In this document: positions 34,207-46,200 of the stretch, piece by piece
Position numbering within the stretch: position 1 is the first letter of the stretch
Layout of the letters: every line of letters starts with the position of its first letter
Origin: Hemicordylus capensis
Taxonomy: Eukaryota; Chordata; Lepidosauria; Squamata; Cordylidae
Length of the DNA: 64,000 nt
Reading direction: 5' to 3'
Assembly (NCBI RefSeq): GCF_027244095.1
Contig: NC_069662.1
Coordinates: forward strand, 17,634,501 to 17,698,500
Made by a program: the position numbers and the translations under genes
The notes under the pieces: model-generated
What the model was told of the DNA's origin: nothing
The model's input: the letters and a program-made list of their open reading frames with translations, nothing else
The model's database searches: none

Positions 34207-36354
34207 AACGAATGCAGGATCATCTCCCCTGCAGATTTCAGCTAGCCTCGTACTAACCTCAATCCCCACCCCAGCCCCACATGGTCTTGGACAGGAAGAG
34301 GAAACTATGCTGGAAGGTTTAGCCTCATCCAAAAACAAAGCATTTTCTAAGAATCTGACTCATTTTCTGAACTGTATGACAAATGGGTTAAGGGACTTGG
34401 CTCTCGTGGGTACTGAGAAAAGGTTGTCAAGTATCTTGATCTGAAGCAGGTTGTAGACAGATTTGCTTCTTGTCACAACAGCAGGCATAGTCAGCTTCAT
34501 TAATAAGGTAAATAAACTAATAACATTCTTTGCCACCACTTTGCTCCCCCACACTGGTTCTAGAATTGCCCGTGCTCCTTGCCAGTTCATATACAGATTG
34601 TCAGGGACATACACAAAACTAAAGGTAGCCTCTCATTAGATGCAGCTGTTGATATACCCATTAGAAGGTGTGAGTGGAGCAAAATTCAAACTGAAACTGA
34701 AAATCTCAGGCATGAAACTGGCAGCTGAATTCTACATGCCACTTCATACATGTTGCAGATTTGGTCCTGAGTATGCACTTGACATAGAGCTGCAACTGAT
34801 CATGGTTCCTTGGCAAATATACCTGTATGTTACACGTTTGCAGCTTGTTGGCATGCTATTCCTAGTGGCCATCCTGTGGCCTGTCTGAGCAATGGACCTT
34901 GGCTGGATTCTGCCCTGGAAGGCAATGTGGTACCACTAGTTGTGCTAAAGCAGATTCTCATCCTATTCAGCAGTGATCTTCACAATTTTTCAAGCAGGGG
35001 CCACTCTGGCTAAAGAACTTCAGTGTGAGAGCTATTTCCCACTGTGCTGACCTCCACACAGCACTGTGCTTTTCTCAGTGCTGGGAGGGCCCTTTAAGAG
35101 GGGCAGAGTCCTCTCTGTAGGAGGAAAGCACTGGGAAGGGCTGCATTTCACCTTCCAAGATGGTGCAGGGGATTAAGAAGGCTCAGTTTTGCTGCAAGGA
35201 GTGCCCCTAGCACTGGGCAAAGTGTAGCACCGCATAGCAAGAATGGTCATCTCCACATGGTGCTGTGGGGACTATGCAGAAGATTCAGCTGCTTTGGCCA
35301 AAGCTTCACACAGGCCCAATAAACAATTAGTCAGGGAGCTGCTCTTAGGGTTGATGAGGGCTGCCTCTGGCCCCTGGGTCTTACCACCTAGAACACTGAT
35401 ATACAGAGTGTTAACTGTGAAACATTATTGGGACTTACAAAGTCCCAGATGAACTTGTGATGGTGTAACTGTATATGCCCAGCAAGTCAGATGCGACAAT
35501 GTCAGCCTGTCAGCCGACAGAGACACTCTGCTCTAAAATATCTATTGCAAACAAAGGTCCTGCTTCAGATTGCCTGGGAGTGATAATGTTAGGAAGAGTT
35601 TGCACCTGATCCAAGGAGAGAGACTGCAGTAATGGGATCACGTTACAAAACCATCAGTGATTGGATGTCAGCAGATACTAGCACTGTGGGATGGACAAAA
35701 CTGAAGCAGACTCTCAGCAAATGCAGAGCCCGTTCATGCAAAATCCAACTTTAGGGGAAACTGGAGGTTTCTCCTTGGGGTGTTGTGGAGCAAAACTGAG
35801 TAACTTGAACCTAACTGATTCTAAAGAAGATCAAGAAAAACTTTGTTGGCATCATTATTCTTCCAGACCCCCTGTTTGACTTTGGTCCATTTGCCACTAG
35901 TCCGCTGTCTCCACCTTCAAGCCCTTTTCACCAGAGCCACATTTAAGAAAATTCAGACTGATAATTAACATTATCTTCTGCATCCTTCTTCACTTTACCC
36001 CCACGCCCTATAAACAATGTTAATGGATCATCCATCTTCAATGTTGATACAATCCCTGCCTTTTCAGGACTGGACGATCTGTTGGAAAGCTGAGAGCAGA
36101 CTAGAGCAGAGAAGTGCATGCAAAAGCAACGCAGTTCTTAGAAAGAACGAGCAGGTGAGGGAGGTATGGCTCTCCAGAAAGAGAGAGACGTAAGTCAGAG
36201 GGAGGTGATACCATGATGAGAAGACTGTAAGGAAGGACTGACTGAGGCTCCGCACAGGGCATCCAATGATCTAGAGCGGGAGTTAAACCCATGCTAATTC
36301 CCCCCATGGGAATAATTGGGACAAAACAACCCAATCCTAACTATGATTTCGGAG
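34207..36354. other. Intergenic, nothing recognised
   Basis: About 2.1 kb without an exon, RNA gene or repeat that I can name. The content is ordinary and of mixed composition. Confidence 0.35.
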
Positions 36355-36540
36355 ATGGGGCCGTAGTTCAGTGATAGAGCATCTGCTTGCATGCAGAAGG
36401 TCCCAGGTTCAATCTCTGCCATCTCCAGAGAGAGATGAAAAAAATTCCTGCCTGAAGCCCTGGAGAGTAGACCATACTGAGCGAGTGGGGACAATGGTCC
36501 GACATGGCACAAGGCAGCATCCTATGTCCCTATATAGGAC
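36355..36540 (+). mobile_element. tRNA-headed SINE with the shared 5S-SINE tail
   Basis: The head 'ccgtagttcagtgatagagc' (box A), 'tgcatgcagaaggtccc' and 'aggttcaatctc' (box B) have the order of a tRNA. The tail 'agagatgaaaa ... ctgcctgaagccctgga ... acaatggtccgac ... cagcatcctatg' is the same as that behind the 5S-like heads at 32893 and 40113. Confidence 0.75.
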
Positions 36541-38038
36541 ATTGTATTTCACTTTCACTTGGATATACTCTCAGGTAAATGTGCACAGGATTGCAGGCAG
36601 GAATTTGGCTGGGTGGTGCCCTCATAAGAGCACCATCCACTGTCAGGGATGACTCCGCCCACAGGGATGGGGTAACAGCTGCCCTGCTGAAATATTTCCC
36701 TGCTGTTACCTGCCACATCTGACCAGAACAGAAGCATAGGGTCACAAATCAGAGCAAATTAATTGCCAAATCAAAACAGCAGATGAACGTTTGAGTTTCA
36801 GTTACACATTTTAAAAGCCTGCCGATGGTATTATTGTTATTTTTAAAAATGCTTCCTTCCTTTCCCTCAACTTCCAACTCAATAAGCAGGAACAAGTGAA
36901 GCTATTCTGGGAGGGATGCAACCTTTCAGAGCCAACCAGACTCCCCATCACTGCCTGGCCTGAGGCAGTCAGAAAAAAATGCTCTCCCGCTCATCGTCTT
37001 TGGGGTCCCCCTTTGTTTACCTGAAATGAAATTGCTCCTGTCCAGTGGGAAAGTCTCCTGCCCAAACTGCATTGAAATGAATGATAACTGTGCAAGCACA
37101 GTTCTGCATTGAGGAGAGCAATAACCACTGTGGGAGGGTTTGGAGTTCTTCTGTGTAGGCATAAGTAGGTTAGAGAACCATCTGTCAAGATGCAGGAGGC
37201 TGCGTTGGTTCTTCCTGCTTTCCATGTTGTGCAATTTTTTGGCTTGGTTTTTGTCTCTGTGAGTTGACTGCTTTTTTAAGTATTTATGGCCAAACAGTTT
37301 ACATTATATACCAGCTATAACCACCATAGTCTTGTTTTCTGACCACAGTTGACACACAGACACCATGACTGCTACAATGGTGTAGCTTGTGGATGCCACA
37401 ACTTATTATCCAACTGACACAACTCTTCAAATCCCATGGAAGTCACAAACAAGCAACACCCTTAGTGTGACGTAAATAGGACTGACATACTGACCATTGC
37501 AACATGCATTGCTTTTGACACACTGTGCATCCGACATCCCCATCATTTGCCCACTGGTCAGTTGGCACACAAATAAGACTGACACATGGGTGGCGACGTG
37601 ACCATCCCTTTGTGCTATTTAGATCCACAGAGAAAGAAAGCGCTTGGATTTCTTATGAGTGCTGATATTCACTGTAACCTAACACCCAATATATACACTT
37701 AGTTTATGATGACAGCCTCCCAGTACACTGGACGCTGTTTCTTACAACCCTCTCTCATGACACACTTCCATGTACTTTGCAAGCATTTTGATTGCCTACC
37801 AAATGGTGAAAGTACCCCTAACAATCAATCCTTGCTTAACTCTCTCTTTGCTTAGCACATCCAATTATGCCTGAACACTCTGTCCCTTCACCCAACATCT
37901 GCAACCATTTCAGTGTAATTACTGGCCCTGACAACCTGTCTCAAGCTGGTGATTTGTGCATGTGTGCATGGTGGGGCTGCATTCCCCATTTGCTGAACTC
38001 ACAAGCAAATGGATATCATCCTGACAAACATGATAGTC

Positions 38039-38041
<3 letters not shown>
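36541..38041. other. Intergenic, nothing recognised
   Basis: No exon or named repeat seen. The stretch at about 36530-36750 contains an imperfect repeat of words around 'gctgttacc', which may be an old element. Confidence 0.3.

Positions 38042-38085
<44 letters not shown>
38042..38085 (+). repeat. (AC)n microsatellite
   Basis: A pure dinucleotide tract of about 44 bases. Confidence 0.95.
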
Positions 38086-38087
<2 letters not shown>

Positions 38088-38569
38088 ATCTTAAATACAG
38101 TGCTAAGTTTATCAGCTTATAAGGAAAAGACAACCACCCATAAAAGGGTGCTGACTCCAGATCCCCCTTATTTAACAAGTGGCCGTTCAGTGTTCTCTCT
38201 CCTCGCTGCTGAAACATCTACAAGCATCCTTGCTGGCACAAGACAAGCAATTACTACTTAGGAGGGTGAAGGTGAGTTAATGGTCTTTGAATAGATAAGT
38301 CTTATAAATATAATATGAATCCTTGTATGTGGCATTTGATAAGTTTCATATGCTAGGTAAGTTGTATGTAAGCTGCAGAAGATGGGGAGGAGTGAGCTTG
38401 CAACACACGGAGGGGAGGGGACAAACGTTCTGGGAGTAGTGCTTGATCCAGCTGCATAATGGATTCCCCTTGTCAGGGAAGCCATTTGGTACAGGACCCA
38501 GGATAACATCCACACTATCCCCCACTTGCCCCACCAGTAGCTCAACCTCTTCATGTTGAAAACCCTGCC

Positions 38570-40090
38570 CAGTTGGCTAATCAATTTTTTCAGACTCCCC
38601 TCCCACACTGGTATCCTTCCATGCTTCCACACACACAGCCACCTCTCCTTCTTCTGGCTGCTTTCACCCCCATGCCTGACAGTTTTCCTTCTCCCCCTCT
38701 CCTGCAACCAGAGCTGCTTCCTATTAATAATGTCCTCCTCCTCCTCCTCCACCACCACCACCAGACCTCTTCAGTGTGGTCCCTTCTTCCATCCATCCCA
38801 ACCCCCATACAAACTCACTTCCACCAATCTCTCTCTCCTCACTTGGTCACCTCCTTCCCTATGACCCCTTCACCCATGCTAGGGAGATACCTTTCTGTCT
38901 CTCTCACCTGCTTCCCTCCTTTCCAAAGACCACAAACCACCAGCTTCTCTTGTACCATGGACAGCTCCTAGCAGCCCTTCCCTAACCCTCATTCCTCTCC
39001 AGTTTTGACTTCTTTCCCTCCACACCCCCTCCTGGTGATATCCATTTATCTGTCCTGACCCCTCAACACACCTTTCCCTCCGTATCTGGCCACAGCCACC
39101 TTCTCTGCCTCACTTAAGCCTTCTGCCGCCCGCCCCCCTCCCCCCACCCGCCAATCTTCTTCACCCAGCCAGTCACAGTGACAGCACCCCAAAATGAGGG
39201 GCGGTGGGGCGGGCACACAGAAAAGGCAAAGTGCATTGAGGGGAGGGGCAAACAATCCCACATGTTAGAGTTCTGAAATAAAATAAGGACATGTTTCACA
39301 CAAAGGGTCACATCCTGCACATAGACTGAATAGAGCCCATAGGGAATAGCTCTTTATATATATTGACAGATGTGAGATGGCAGAACTCAGGTGTGTCTGC
39401 CCAGAGACCACGAAGAATAATGACAGAAGGCACTCTGGAGTCTGTGAAAAGTGCCTTTCCTTCCAGTGACCCCAGGGGTTCAGCTCGCAGGGTGCAGTGG
39501 AGGGGCTAGCAACTTGTGGGGGCAGCACCTGCCCCTTCACCTCTCTGCTGCTCACGGACAGCCGTTGCCAGTCTGCTTTCCCATCAAGGCTCCTTTGCCA
39601 CCCGTTGCTCCCTCATCCCATTCCCTCTGCCCCCCCCAGTCCCCCGACTTCCTCTTTCCCCCTCCTCGGTTAGCCAATGACCACCGCCCGCTCCTTTCCC
39701 GATCCCTGCCCCATTTCTGATCAACTTCCCAAGCACACCCTCCTCCTCCTCCTCCTCCCTCAAGCACACCCATTCCTGAACATCCCTCTCCCACCCTGGG
39801 CTTCTCCATCTCCCCCAAGCCCCAACCACCTCCAGATCCTTCTTCGGCACATGCTCCCTTGGCTTCACTCTCCCGCAAGCCTCCAGACCTCCCACTCCTT
39901 AATAAGCCCCTCCACGACTCAATCAATTTCCCCTCCCCTCCACAGACTCTGGGATGTCAACTCCCAGCAACCACCTGAGACCCCCATCCCGAGTCCCGCA
40001 CCTTCTCCCCCCACATTCCTTCTTCACCTCTTTCCTCTTCACACGACCCACTTCCACCCCCTTTAATCTGTTTCCCTCCTTTCTTTCACA
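38570..40090. other. Pyrimidine-rich belt (C/T on plus strand)
   Basis: About 1.5 kb in which the plus strand is dominated by C and T, with runs such as 'tcctcctcctcctcc' near 38735 and 39745. No splice-bounded coding sequence was found in it; the many open frames on both strands are a result of the composition. A similar belt resumes at 40430-41050 after a SINE. It may include the non-coding 5' exon or promoter of PRRT2, but nothing shows this directly. Confidence 0.45.
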
Positions 40091-40112
40091 CCCTCACGCC
40101 AATAGAGAGAGT

Positions 40113-40412
40113 TAATCTTGTGGTAGTAAGCATGAATTGTTCCCTTTGCTAAGCAGGGACCACCCTGGTTTACATTTGAATGGGAGACCACATGTGTGAG
40201 CACTGTAAGATATCCCCCTCAGGGGACGAGGCCGCTCTGCGAAGAACATCTGCACGCTTGCATGCAGAAGGTCCCAGGTTCCCTCCCTGGCAGTCTCCAA
40301 TATAGGGCTGAGAGAGACTCGCCTGTAGCCTAGAAGAAGCCGCTGCCGGTCTGTGTAGACAATACTGAGCTAGATGGACCAAGGGTCTAACTCGGCAGCT
40401 TCCTATCTTCCT
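40113..40412 (+). mobile_element. 5S-rRNA/tRNA chimeric SINE
   Basis: The head 'ttgctaagcagggacc', 'ccctggtttacatttgaatg' and 'gggagacca ... gtgagcactgtaag' follows the 5S rRNA 3' half, including its box A and box C. Next comes 'catctgcacgcttgcatgcag' with 'aaggtcccaggttccc', which is the middle and B-box part of the tRNA-headed SINE at 36355. The common tail follows ('ctgagagagactcgcctgta' to 'cagcttcctatcttcc'). Confidence 0.78.
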
Positions 40413-40429
40413 AACTCAGTTGTGGATGG

Positions 40430-42019
40430 GATTCAAGGCGCGCGCCCCACATATCTCTCCTACTCCATCCCCTACTGCCTCCGCCCTAGGTTCACACCCA
40501 GGCACATCTCCACTGCCAGATGCCCCCACGAACCCGCTGATGCCTTCCAGCGCCCCCCCGCCTCCAGCCCCATCACTATCGGAGAGCCCACTGCGGCCAC
40601 GCTCCCCTTTTCGCGTTCACACCCATCCCTGCCTGCTCACTTCGTTCCCCTCGGTCCACCCCGCCCGCTTGCCGCAGCACCGTTATCCCTTTAGTCAGAC
40701 CCTAAGAAATGTGGGGAAAGATGGACTAAGGCAAGGTCTCCCGGCGTCCTACCTGGGCTCCTGGCTGTGTCCACTTGGCAGAAGGGGGTGGGGTAGGCAA
40801 GTGGCTAGCTTGGTGCCCCCTACGCACAGATCACACCCCTCCCTTTTCCTGCTGTATCCCTCCTTCGCTCCCCTCCCCTCCCCTCCCCTGGCGGAAGGAG
40901 GAACGCATGGGAAGATGCAGCCCCCCCCCTTCTTTCCCTCCCCACCACAAACTCACCCCTCTTACTTGCTCACTCGCGGCTTTGTCTGCAAAGACGCCCC
41001 TTCCCCTCCCTTTGCACTGGTGCGCGTCAAATGGTCTCATCGACCACGCTTCTTCAATGGGGGGGGGGGAGTTGTGGTTTATGAAGCATCAGCTGATCTG
41101 GCGGGGGCAATACATTAGCAGAAACAGTGCTGGTACTAGAGGCGTCCCACATATTCTGTATTTCTCCACCCCACACACACATACACACACACAAATTGCA
41201 TTTGACTAAAACTTCACATCAGCAAGCCACAAGTAATGAGCATCTAAAGACTGGGGAGTCCCAGCACTGCCACCATCATTTCCTCTGGGACTGCCCAGAG
41301 GCACCAACATGTGCTGAATAAAAATGTAGCTAGAAGGGACTGAAAGGTGTCAGGGAAGAGCTGGGGTGGGACTTGAGGGTGTCGGACCCAGGATGGGAAA
41401 AGGAGGGAGGGGGACGTAATAGTGCTCTCTGCCCAGCTGAGCTCAGCAAGCTGGTATGGGAGGTTTTCTGCACCATCTTGCGTTTTGGGGGAATCCTGCT
41501 TCCTCAGCCCGCCCTCCTCCCCCTCCGGGAGAAAATTATATAAAATCTCTCGCTTCCAGTTTCTCATCAATTATTTATAACCTGCCCTGGCTGCTGCACG
41601 AGGGAGGGGGGACGTGCCCACAAATTAACCCTCCTTGCACCATGGCACAGCTCTGGCGCAGCGGTTGGCAGAGGACTTTGCCAACCTGCAAGCAACCCCA
41701 CCACTACCACCAGCACCCAGATGCCCAGCCAAACAGCAGCAACAGCTCCTTCTCCTAAAAAAGGTCTTAAATGCAGCAACAACAGAGAGAGAGGAAGAGA
41801 GAGGCCCTTGGGAAATCACAGGAAACCAGGAAGTGTTTTGGGAAGCCCACTTGCAGCTGAGATTTGTGACCTGGTGCCTGACCCATTAGCCATTTTAAGC
41901 AGCCATAAAGGTCTCAGGAGGAGATTTTGATGGTATAGGAGATGGACAGTGCAAGAGAGGCCAGGAAACGCAACACTTTTCCTTTACACTCAAAGTGACA
42001 CAGAAACAACCCAACAATA
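40430..42019. other. C-rich region between PRRT2 and MAZ
   Basis: Scattered CpGs ('ggcgcgcgcccc' near 40437) and repeated CCCCT units at about 40868-40888. No gene recognised. It could hold the upstream non-coding exon and promoter of PRRT2, which lies about 9 kb downstream on the minus strand. Confidence 0.35.
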
Positions 42020-43220
42020 AACAGACAAGAGTATGGATTTTTTTCCTTCAATGTTTTTACTAAAATCTTTTGCTGTCAAGACACAGATCCAGAAAGAAGG
42101 GTGTACAGAAGAGGGAAGGAAATGGGGGAAGAAGGGAGGGAACAAAGGGGAAGGATAGATGGATGCTCTTCATTACATTTTGTGTTAACCAAAAAAAACA
42201 AAAACAAAAACACAAAGGGGAGGGGTTATTTTAAATGCCAGGGGAGTTTTTTTTAATATATATATAATACAAAAAAGCGAGAGACTCTAACCCCAAACTG
42301 GGGGTTGCATGCAACAAGGAAGGTGTTCAGCGGGTGGGCATCAATGCTTGGTGTAAAGGGCTGACACGCTTGGAACACGAATCACAAGAGAAGCTGAGGG
42401 AATGGAGCATTAAAACAGATACCACAGAAGGAGGAGGAGCTGGGGTAAGGAGGGAAATTCAGAGCAGCTCCTCTGCAGGGGAATGGAGGGCAGCTCAACA
42501 CTCAATCCATGGAGAAATGCAGCCCTTCTCCATCCTACACAACCCCCCTTGGCTACCCCAGCCTTGAGTTCCACCTATGATGCCCCTCAGTCCTGATTTG
42601 CACCCCCCTTATAACCTCTTTGTGGGCTCCCCAAGCGCAGTCAAACCCTCAACTAACACCCCATATCCTCAACTTGGGGTTCTCCAGCTGCAATGTTACC
42701 CCCCAATTTTGTCCCACAGCTATCCCAGCATTGAGTCACACTCTTTCTGTTCCTGAGCTCAGCTTTATAAGTCTTTCTGTCCCACTGTCTCACTTGGTTT
42801 TTGTGTAGTTGATCAGGGCCATGGGGGGCGCTGCTGGAATGCGCAAGAGACTTATGGCGATAAAGACTCTAGCTATTTGGGCTAAGGACAGGGGAGGGTG
42901 CATGGATTTAAGGGACTGTTGTGGAACTTACACATTAAGGGTACTAGAGTGGGGGAAGTCAATAAAATCAGGGTGCCCTCTGAATGCACAAAGCCCTTCC
43001 ACGGCCCTCTGAACAAGAGCTGCCTCCTTGGCTGGGCAGGTGCTTTCCCAGCCCCATATTTAACAAGCACAGGCAGGGGGAGAGAATGAATGAAACCACC
43101 ATTAAATTAGACACCCAAATATGGCCACTGCATATCCATCTGGGCTTGGAGGCTCCAGCTGCCAGTGAGGGAGAGGGACGGGACTGGGAGGGTCGGCTCC
43201 TGCCTCCCCACTCCCAGAAA
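42020..43220 (-). other. MAZ: Probable MAZ 3' UTR
   Basis: It directly follows the MAZ stop codon. It has an AT-rich block at 42248-42275 (minus strand: 'ttgtattatatatatatta'). I see no canonical AATAAA on the minus strand; a variant AGTAAA lies near 42057. The end is therefore approximate. Confidence 0.45.
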
Positions 43221-46200
43221 TCACCAGGGCTGTGTGGGGAGGGCTTGGCTCACAACTGAGGCTCCCTCCATGGGCAGCACCGTGACGGCAGCAGGAGGCG
43301 GGGCCGAGACGGCTGCCGCGAGGGGGCAGACCTCACCCGTACCTGTGGAGGAAGACAGATGAAAAAAGTCAAAATGTTTCTTACTCTCATGATGTTCATT
43401 CTGAAAGACTGCTCTTGTTAACACAAACTCCATGCCACCCCCATATTAAGCTGGAGTAGAAGAACCAGTTCATTTATTGTGGCAAAGGAGAGATGCAGCT
43501 GCCCCATCCCCCCAAATGTTTAGCTACACTCTGCAGAAAAACTCCCCTCCCTAAAAGGCTGGAAAAATTAAGTATCTCCTTAAGATCAGATGTTATTAAA
43601 TAAAATACAGTTGACTGCATGAATTGACTACTTGTAGGTTGTCCTATTGAAGGCAATTCAGCACCAGGTTTATCACTTAACTGAGTGATTATTTAAATGA
43701 TTAAAAAGTGTAAAGTAATTGCTGACACAGAGCATGATAGCAGGTTAAATTATTGCAGCTTAGTTTCCCCAAGGGACTACATCTCCCATAGGTCTCCAGG
43801 ATGTGTCATGCAGGATGCAGTCCAACATAGAGAACATATTCACAGCAGTGAATGTGACTGAAATATCTCCTGTCATATCTTGTGGTATCTCACGGGAATT
43901 CATTAATTTGAGGATGCCCCATGAGCAGCACTACCTCAAAAGCAATAGCTATGCATGATGAAAAATGTATTTTGGCAGGAGGCATAATCTGTGTAAAAGC
44001 AGAAAGAAGCCCAAACCCATCACTGCACCATTATTTATGTATTTATATTTATATACTGCCTGATATGTGTATCCCTAAGTGGTGTACATAATTTAAGATA
44101 CAACAAATATAAAACAGGATAAAACAATTAAAGCAAAGTTATGATATAAAACAATTTAAAATTAATTAACTTTATCTGTCCCTAACACACATGTCTTGTC
44201 ATGTGAGAAAATACTTGGCTACTGAAATGTGAAAAATGACAGGAGTCCTAGAACTGAATGTCTAGACAAATGTAACAAAGCACTGTGTATGCCTTTGACA
44301 TTTTTTTGTGAAAGCTCAAATATTTGGGATAGCAAGTTCTGCACCAGATACTAGGTTCTACTCTTACAGGATGAACCTTCAGAAGGATATTCTGACTACG
44401 GCACATACACGTCCCAACCTAGAAAGACACTGCAATATTCAGGCACTTGAACACTGACAGAGGGGTGTTAATTTGGGATGCAGCCGCCCCAGAGGAGATG
44501 GGATTCTCCCGCCTAGAACACAAGGACACCTGAACACCCTATGGGACAGATGGGCCTTCCCTCCCCATTCCCCAGGACAGAAGGAAGTGGCTCTTGCCTG
44601 GTGGCCCGGCCAGTGTTTCACCGCAGCGGTTGGCCCTCAGTGGCCGTGGCCCCTTCTCCTGCGTGCGTCTGCAGATGCCCGTTGAGCTGAGCTGGGGTCT
44701 TGCAGTGCACGCCACACAGCTTGCAAAGGAAACGCTCCAGCCGCGGGGCGGCCAGTCCGTGGTCCTTGACCGCGTGGACCCTGAGGTAGGCCGCTGTGGT
44801 GAACCCTACGGGAGGGGGAGAAGGACAAAAACCAACCAGGTCAGTGTCCGGCCTAGTGAAAGCGTACCCCAGTGTCCTGTAATGCCTAGCTGTGCCTCAC
44901 CCTAGAGGCGGCTGCGTCTCAACATCTAGTGAATGATCCAGTGCTACAGGCCTCCCTGATTAAGAGGCAGATTCTCCACCTCAGAGATGGCTGCATCCTG
45001 CCATCAGGCAAGCTAACTCTGTATGAACAGCTAACCCCACCCTAGGGGCAGCTGCATCTGGGCGCTGAGGAAATCAAGAGGAGGAAAATAAGTCTCTTTA
45101 CACACAATGCCTGGATTGTAATGCTAGACCAGAAATGATCGTAGATTAGCTTAGCAGATCTACCTGCCTCACCCCCATACCAGTTCTGTCAACTCTGAAA
45201 CATGCAGTTCACTACAAACTACCTACAGCTATAAGAGAAATCAAGGAAATAATTAATAGCAAACTGTTACCTTTTCCTTCTGACAATCCAGATATCTACC
45301 CCTGCTAACTTGTACCTCAAGTGAATGTTGCTGGGGTCTATCTTATGTTTCTTTTTAGATTGTGAGCCCTTTGGGGACAGGGATCCATCTTATTTATTTA
45401 TTATTTCTCTATGTAAACCGCCCTGAGCCATTTTTGGAAGGGTGGTATAGAAATCGAATTAATAATAATAAAATAATAATAATAATATCCATAATATGTA
45501 AATAATGTTTTTCATAACATATGTAAAATATAGTGGATTATGATCATTATCCAGATAGATTATCTAGAAGTTACCATAGAGGAAAAGCAAAACTAAAATA
45601 AAAAGATGCACCAAGGTTTGTCATTCTTGACTGTTTCTAGCTAACCTGCACATTATCCAGCCAATTTTAACATTTTCAAAAATTAGCATTGCAAGATCTA
45701 TTAAAACTAGACTGGATAATAATCAGATGGATATATCTGAGACACATGCCCTTCTGACATCAGATAGTCCTTTTTAGTCCTTTCTTTTTAGTCATTTCAT
45801 TATCTTAAGAGTGCACATCTACACACGTTTCTATGGTTCTCCTTCCGTTTTCAAAAAATTCAGAATGTTGCATCTATATATCTGGAAGAAGGCAAGCTAA
45901 CAATTTACAATAAATCATCTTTCACTTACACACTAAACTTAAGCTATTTAAGCTTGTGGAAGAAGGGAACCAACAAAATGCTTCAATGTATGGGGTGGGG
46001 TGGGAGGGAACCAGCTGTCTTGCCAGGTACCTTGTATTATAGTGCCCACAAGATAAAATGGGAAGCTTGAGCAACAGCCCTATATCAAATAACATGAAAT
46101 GTTGCTTAGATGTTTCTTCAAAATTGTGTTGCTTCAAAGGCATAGTATGTAAAGATATTAAGTTAGACCTCATCATCAGTGCTTTCAGAGAGCAAATTTG

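Noticed and set aside
36355-36430. Possible tRNA gene
   Set aside because: Box A and box B are present but acceptor and D/T stems do not close, and the same head occurs in other SINE copies with a common tail.
38573-40066. Several frames of 60-130 codons rich in Pro, Ser and Leu
   Set aside because: Explained by the pyrimidine-rich composition; overlapping frames exist on both strands and none is bounded by convincing splice sites.
40113-40412. Possible 5S rRNA gene
   Set aside because: Only the 3' half and promoter boxes are similar, followed by a SINE body repeated elsewhere in the window; no full-length 5S sequence is present.
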